This document shows positions 51,586 to 53,276 of a stretch of DNA of 53,276 nt, piece by piece. The notes under the pieces were generated by a model that saw nothing but the letters and a program-made list of their open reading frames with translations, was not told the DNA's origin and did not search any database. The position numbers and the translations under genes are program-made. Position 1 is the first letter of the stretch. Every line of letters begins with the position of its first letter. Source of the stretch: Paracoccus wurundjeri (GTDB lineage Bacteria; Pseudomonadota; Alphaproteobacteria; Rhodobacterales; Rhodobacteraceae); the NCBI RefSeq assembly GCF_030678915.1, contig NZ_JAUUTZ010000030.1, forward strand, positions 1 to 53,276, written 5' to 3'.

Positions 51586-52851
51586 ATGCACAACCTCAGA
51601 GGCATAATCTTCTCTCTCAGCGACGTTCTTGCGCATAAGGGCTCGATAAATCCCGACCTTTTCTTTGAAACAGTGAAACTTTTGAAATTCCTCTTGTCGA
51701 AAGGAATACAACCTGTCCTCGTCTCAAACACCACTTGGACTGTCACTATAAAAGATGAGGGTGAGAAGCCTTTTCAAGAGTATCTATCGCAGTTCGTCGG
51801 CTCACAGCTTCCCTACTACCAGGGCGGCAGGGATATCGATTACAAGCAATACGCAACCGCCATGCAAGCCATCTTAGACAAACATGGCTGGACTGCTCCG
51901 GAAGTCTTCTATGTTGGGAACACACAAGAAGATGTCCAAGCTGCATCCAATGGCGGCTTTCCACTTCTCAACGCCAAGTGGCATGGTGACAATTCTCCGT
52001 ATGGTTTTGAGTTTGCCTCTGCGAAAGACGTTGCAAGCTTCGTGGACTGCTGCTGCTTGACACCAAAGGATTGGTTCTGGGGCATTGAGGATGGTGGCTT
52101 AAGAATCTACTCGATTGCGCCTTTTGCTGAATATTCAAAGGCTTATCCGGAGGGTGCGATTTACTCGTCTGACGCGAAGCAAGCCGTAAAGCAGGATGCT
52201 GGCAACATCCGATTCTGGGGTCTCTTGATGGCTGCACGCATTCATTTGTCTGGCATTGGGACAGAAGTTGATTTTGTCGCACCGTATCCCGGCCATAAGC
52301 CGACATCCAATAAAACCAAGCTAATGAATGCCGTCGCCGTCGTTTCGGGCTCTCTTCGTGCAAGATATCTATTCGACTTCATAGATCGGCATACCGACGC
52401 TGAAAAATCGCAAACACTCAGAAATAACGGAAAGTTGCCATCCGCAAACAATCAGCTATCGACAATCAAGCTAAACCCGACTCCAACAAGGACGGGGCCA
52501 AAGCAGCTTAAGTACAAAAACAAGCCCAACATCAAGGATAAGACCGTTCTAGTGGTGGACGACATCTGCACAGAAGGATACTCTTTAGAGGCATCACGCG
52601 CCTTCTTTGAGGCAGCTGGAGCAAACGTAATTCTCTTGTCATGGCTTAAAACGCCGGGTCGGAACGACTATCATGCAATTGACGAGATCACCCCAGCTAT
52701 CAAGCGACCATTCTCAAAATTTTCTCCTACACGTGTCCATGAAAAAATCTACTCAAATTCAGAAAACGTAATAAACTCAAACGCCGATACAGAAATTGCG
52801 GAGGCTTACAAGAAGTACGTTTCTTGGGATTGGCCCGCAGGACTTATCTGA
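51586..52851 (+). CDS. HAD-like plus phosphoribosyltransferase fusion protein
   Basis: A 421-aa two-domain protein. Residues 1-160 have a HAD-like fold (IIFSLSDVLAHKG; LVSNTTWT; EVFYVGNTQEDVQAASNGGF). In HAD phosphatases motif I is D-x-D, here S-x-S, and motif IV G-D is G-N, so phosphatase catalysis is unlikely. The C-terminal part contains the PRPP-binding signature VLVVDDICTEGYSLEAS at about residues 321-337, as in phosphoribosyltransferases, with LSWLKTPGRNDYHAI after it. It may modify or sense nucleotides. It is in one operon with the DprA-like gene. Confidence 0.85.
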   Translation: MHNLRGIIFSLSDVLAHKGSINPDLFFETVKLLKFLLSKGIQPVLVSNTTWTVTIKDEGEKPFQEYLSQFVGSQLPYYQGGRDIDYKQYATAMQAILDKHGWTAPEVFYVGNTQEDVQAASNGGFPLLNAKWHGDNSPYGFEFASAKDVASFVDCCCLTPKDWFWGIEDGGLRIYSIAPFAEYSKAYPEGAIYSSDAKQAVKQDAGNIRFWGLLMAARIHLSGIGTEVDFVAPYPGHKPTSNKTKLMNAVAVVSGSLRARYLFDFIDRHTDAEKSQTLRNNGKLPSANNQLSTIKLNPTPTRTGPKQLKYKNKPNIKDKTVLVVDDICTEGYSLEASRAFFEAAGANVILLSWLKTPGRNDYHAIDEITPAIKRPFSKFSPTRVHEKIYSNSENVINSNADTEIAEAYKKYVSWDWPAGLI

Positions 52852-53029
52852 AGACCCAAATTATCAGTTATTATCTGCGCTGCTAACGGCAGGTTTTCCG
52901 CCCTTCGTGCCGGCCCGGGCGTCGTGCTGCATTGTATACGAAGGGCAACTTTGGGCTGTGACCCGCCGACTGCGCTCGCAGCATCCGAGGCTGGGCCGAC
53001 CGTCCGCTTTGGGCTCAAGCTGACCTAGT

Positions 53030-53064
53030 GTAAGCGCTACGGCGTGCCCCTATGCGTCGAGGCT
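53030..53064. repeat. IS66-type terminal inverted repeat (one end)
   Basis: The sequence GTAAGCGCTACGGCGTGCCC starts at 53030. GTAAGCG is the usual IS66-family tip. The transposase stop follows within 25 bp. The other end is outside the window. Confidence 0.6.
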
Positions 53065-53276
53065 TGACGGCTGGTTGAAGCGCCATGGCATGAGGTCTTC
53101 GATACGGCTTTGCGGGTGACCGTCGAGGATGGCGCGCAGGGTGGTGGCGAGATAGTCGACCGGGTTCACGTCGGACATCTTGCAGGTAGCGACCAGCGAG
53201 GCGAGCATAGCCCAGTTTTCGGCGCCGACTTCATTCCCGGCGAAGAGTGCATTCTTTCTTGTCAGGGCAATCGGCC
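53051..53276 (-). mobile_element. IS66-family transposase, C-terminal end (gene runs off the window)
   Basis: On the minus strand the frame reads PIALTRKNALFAGNEVGAEN, WAMLASLVATCKMSDVNPVD and YLATTLRAILDGHP, ending in LMPWRF and a stop at 53051-53053. This is the conserved C-terminus of the IS66 TnpC (DDE) transposase. The 5' part lies beyond base 53276. It marks the right boundary of the accessory block. Confidence 0.92.

Noticed and set aside
52806..53018. A 70-codon minus frame before the IS66 end
   Set aside because: It overlaps the end of the transferase gene and has low-complexity Ser/Ala/Gly composition; probably not coding.

Overview
The window looks like an accessory region (conjugative plasmid, or integrative and conjugative element) of an alphaproteobacterium, probably in the Rhodobacterales/Paracoccus neighbourhood. 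That guess rests on the high-GC coding style, the Trb-type transfer operon with TrbK-alt and DUF2274 genes, and the RepA (RPA)/AlpA/DUF2285/DUF736/DUF2840 backbone typical of such alphaproteobacterial elements. No rRNA, tRNA, CRISPR array or integrase was seen, so the ends of the element lie outside the window.

Layout. (1) 1-1.97 kb: debris and a hypothetical gene: a decayed ORF end, a 270-aa unknown protein, an ISL3 transposase fragment and an XRE regulator ORF with no usual start codon. (2) 1.97-25.8 kb: a catabolic island of 18 genes. It carries a complete dipeptide/oligopeptide-type ABC importer with two substrate-binding proteins. It has many amide/ester/lactone hydrolases: gamma-glutamyltransferase-like, C45 Ntn-hydrolase, two NodB-fold proteins, an alpha/beta esterase, SGNH hydrolase and amidohydrolase. 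It also has an aldehyde dehydrogenase, an isocitrate/isopropylmalate-type dehydrogenase, an ornithine-cyclodeaminase-like protein, an AcnA-like aconitase and a cupin. Three regulators (GntR, Lrp/AsnC, LysR) sit inside. Copies of the palindrome ATTGGCGCCAAT lie in the three divergent control regions (9.5, 17.5 and 20.2 kb), which suggests one regulon, probably run by the GntR protein at 17.6 kb.

(3) 25.9-36.1 kb, plus strand: mating-pair-formation operon trbB-C-D-E-J-K-L-F-G-I plus a DUF2274 gene. A cupin gene sits on the opposite strand between trbF and trbG. (4) 36.1-46.7 kb, minus strand: CopG-like protein, TraG coupling protein, a VapBC-like pair, the relaxase, a lytic transglycosylase, DUF736, a TraF-like signal peptidase, DUF2840, RepA with iteron-like repeats, AlpA, a frameshifted DUF6499/DUF2285 gene and a small DUF2285-like gene. 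The trb block faces traG tail to tail; in the related elements I know, traG-CopG leads straight into trbB on one strand, so this may be an inversion.

(5) 46.8-49.6 kb: small XRE regulator, debris that includes a copy of the ssb 3' end, an HTH-Fic protein with strong inverted repeats upstream, and ssb. (6) 49.6-50.6 kb: no convincing gene. (7) 50.6-52.9 kb: a visibly AT-richer two-gene unit, a DprA/Smf-like protein followed by a HAD-like/phosphoribosyltransferase fusion, which is a strong candidate defence system. (8) 53.03 kb to the end: terminal repeat and C-terminal end of an IS66-type transposase.

How it may work together: the element transfers by a Trb-type T4SS. Its island would import a peptide-like or acylated amino-acid compound, cut its ester, amide and cyclic-imide or lactone bonds, and feed the pieces through dehydrogenases and an aconitase into central metabolism. 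The substrate cannot be named from sequence alone.
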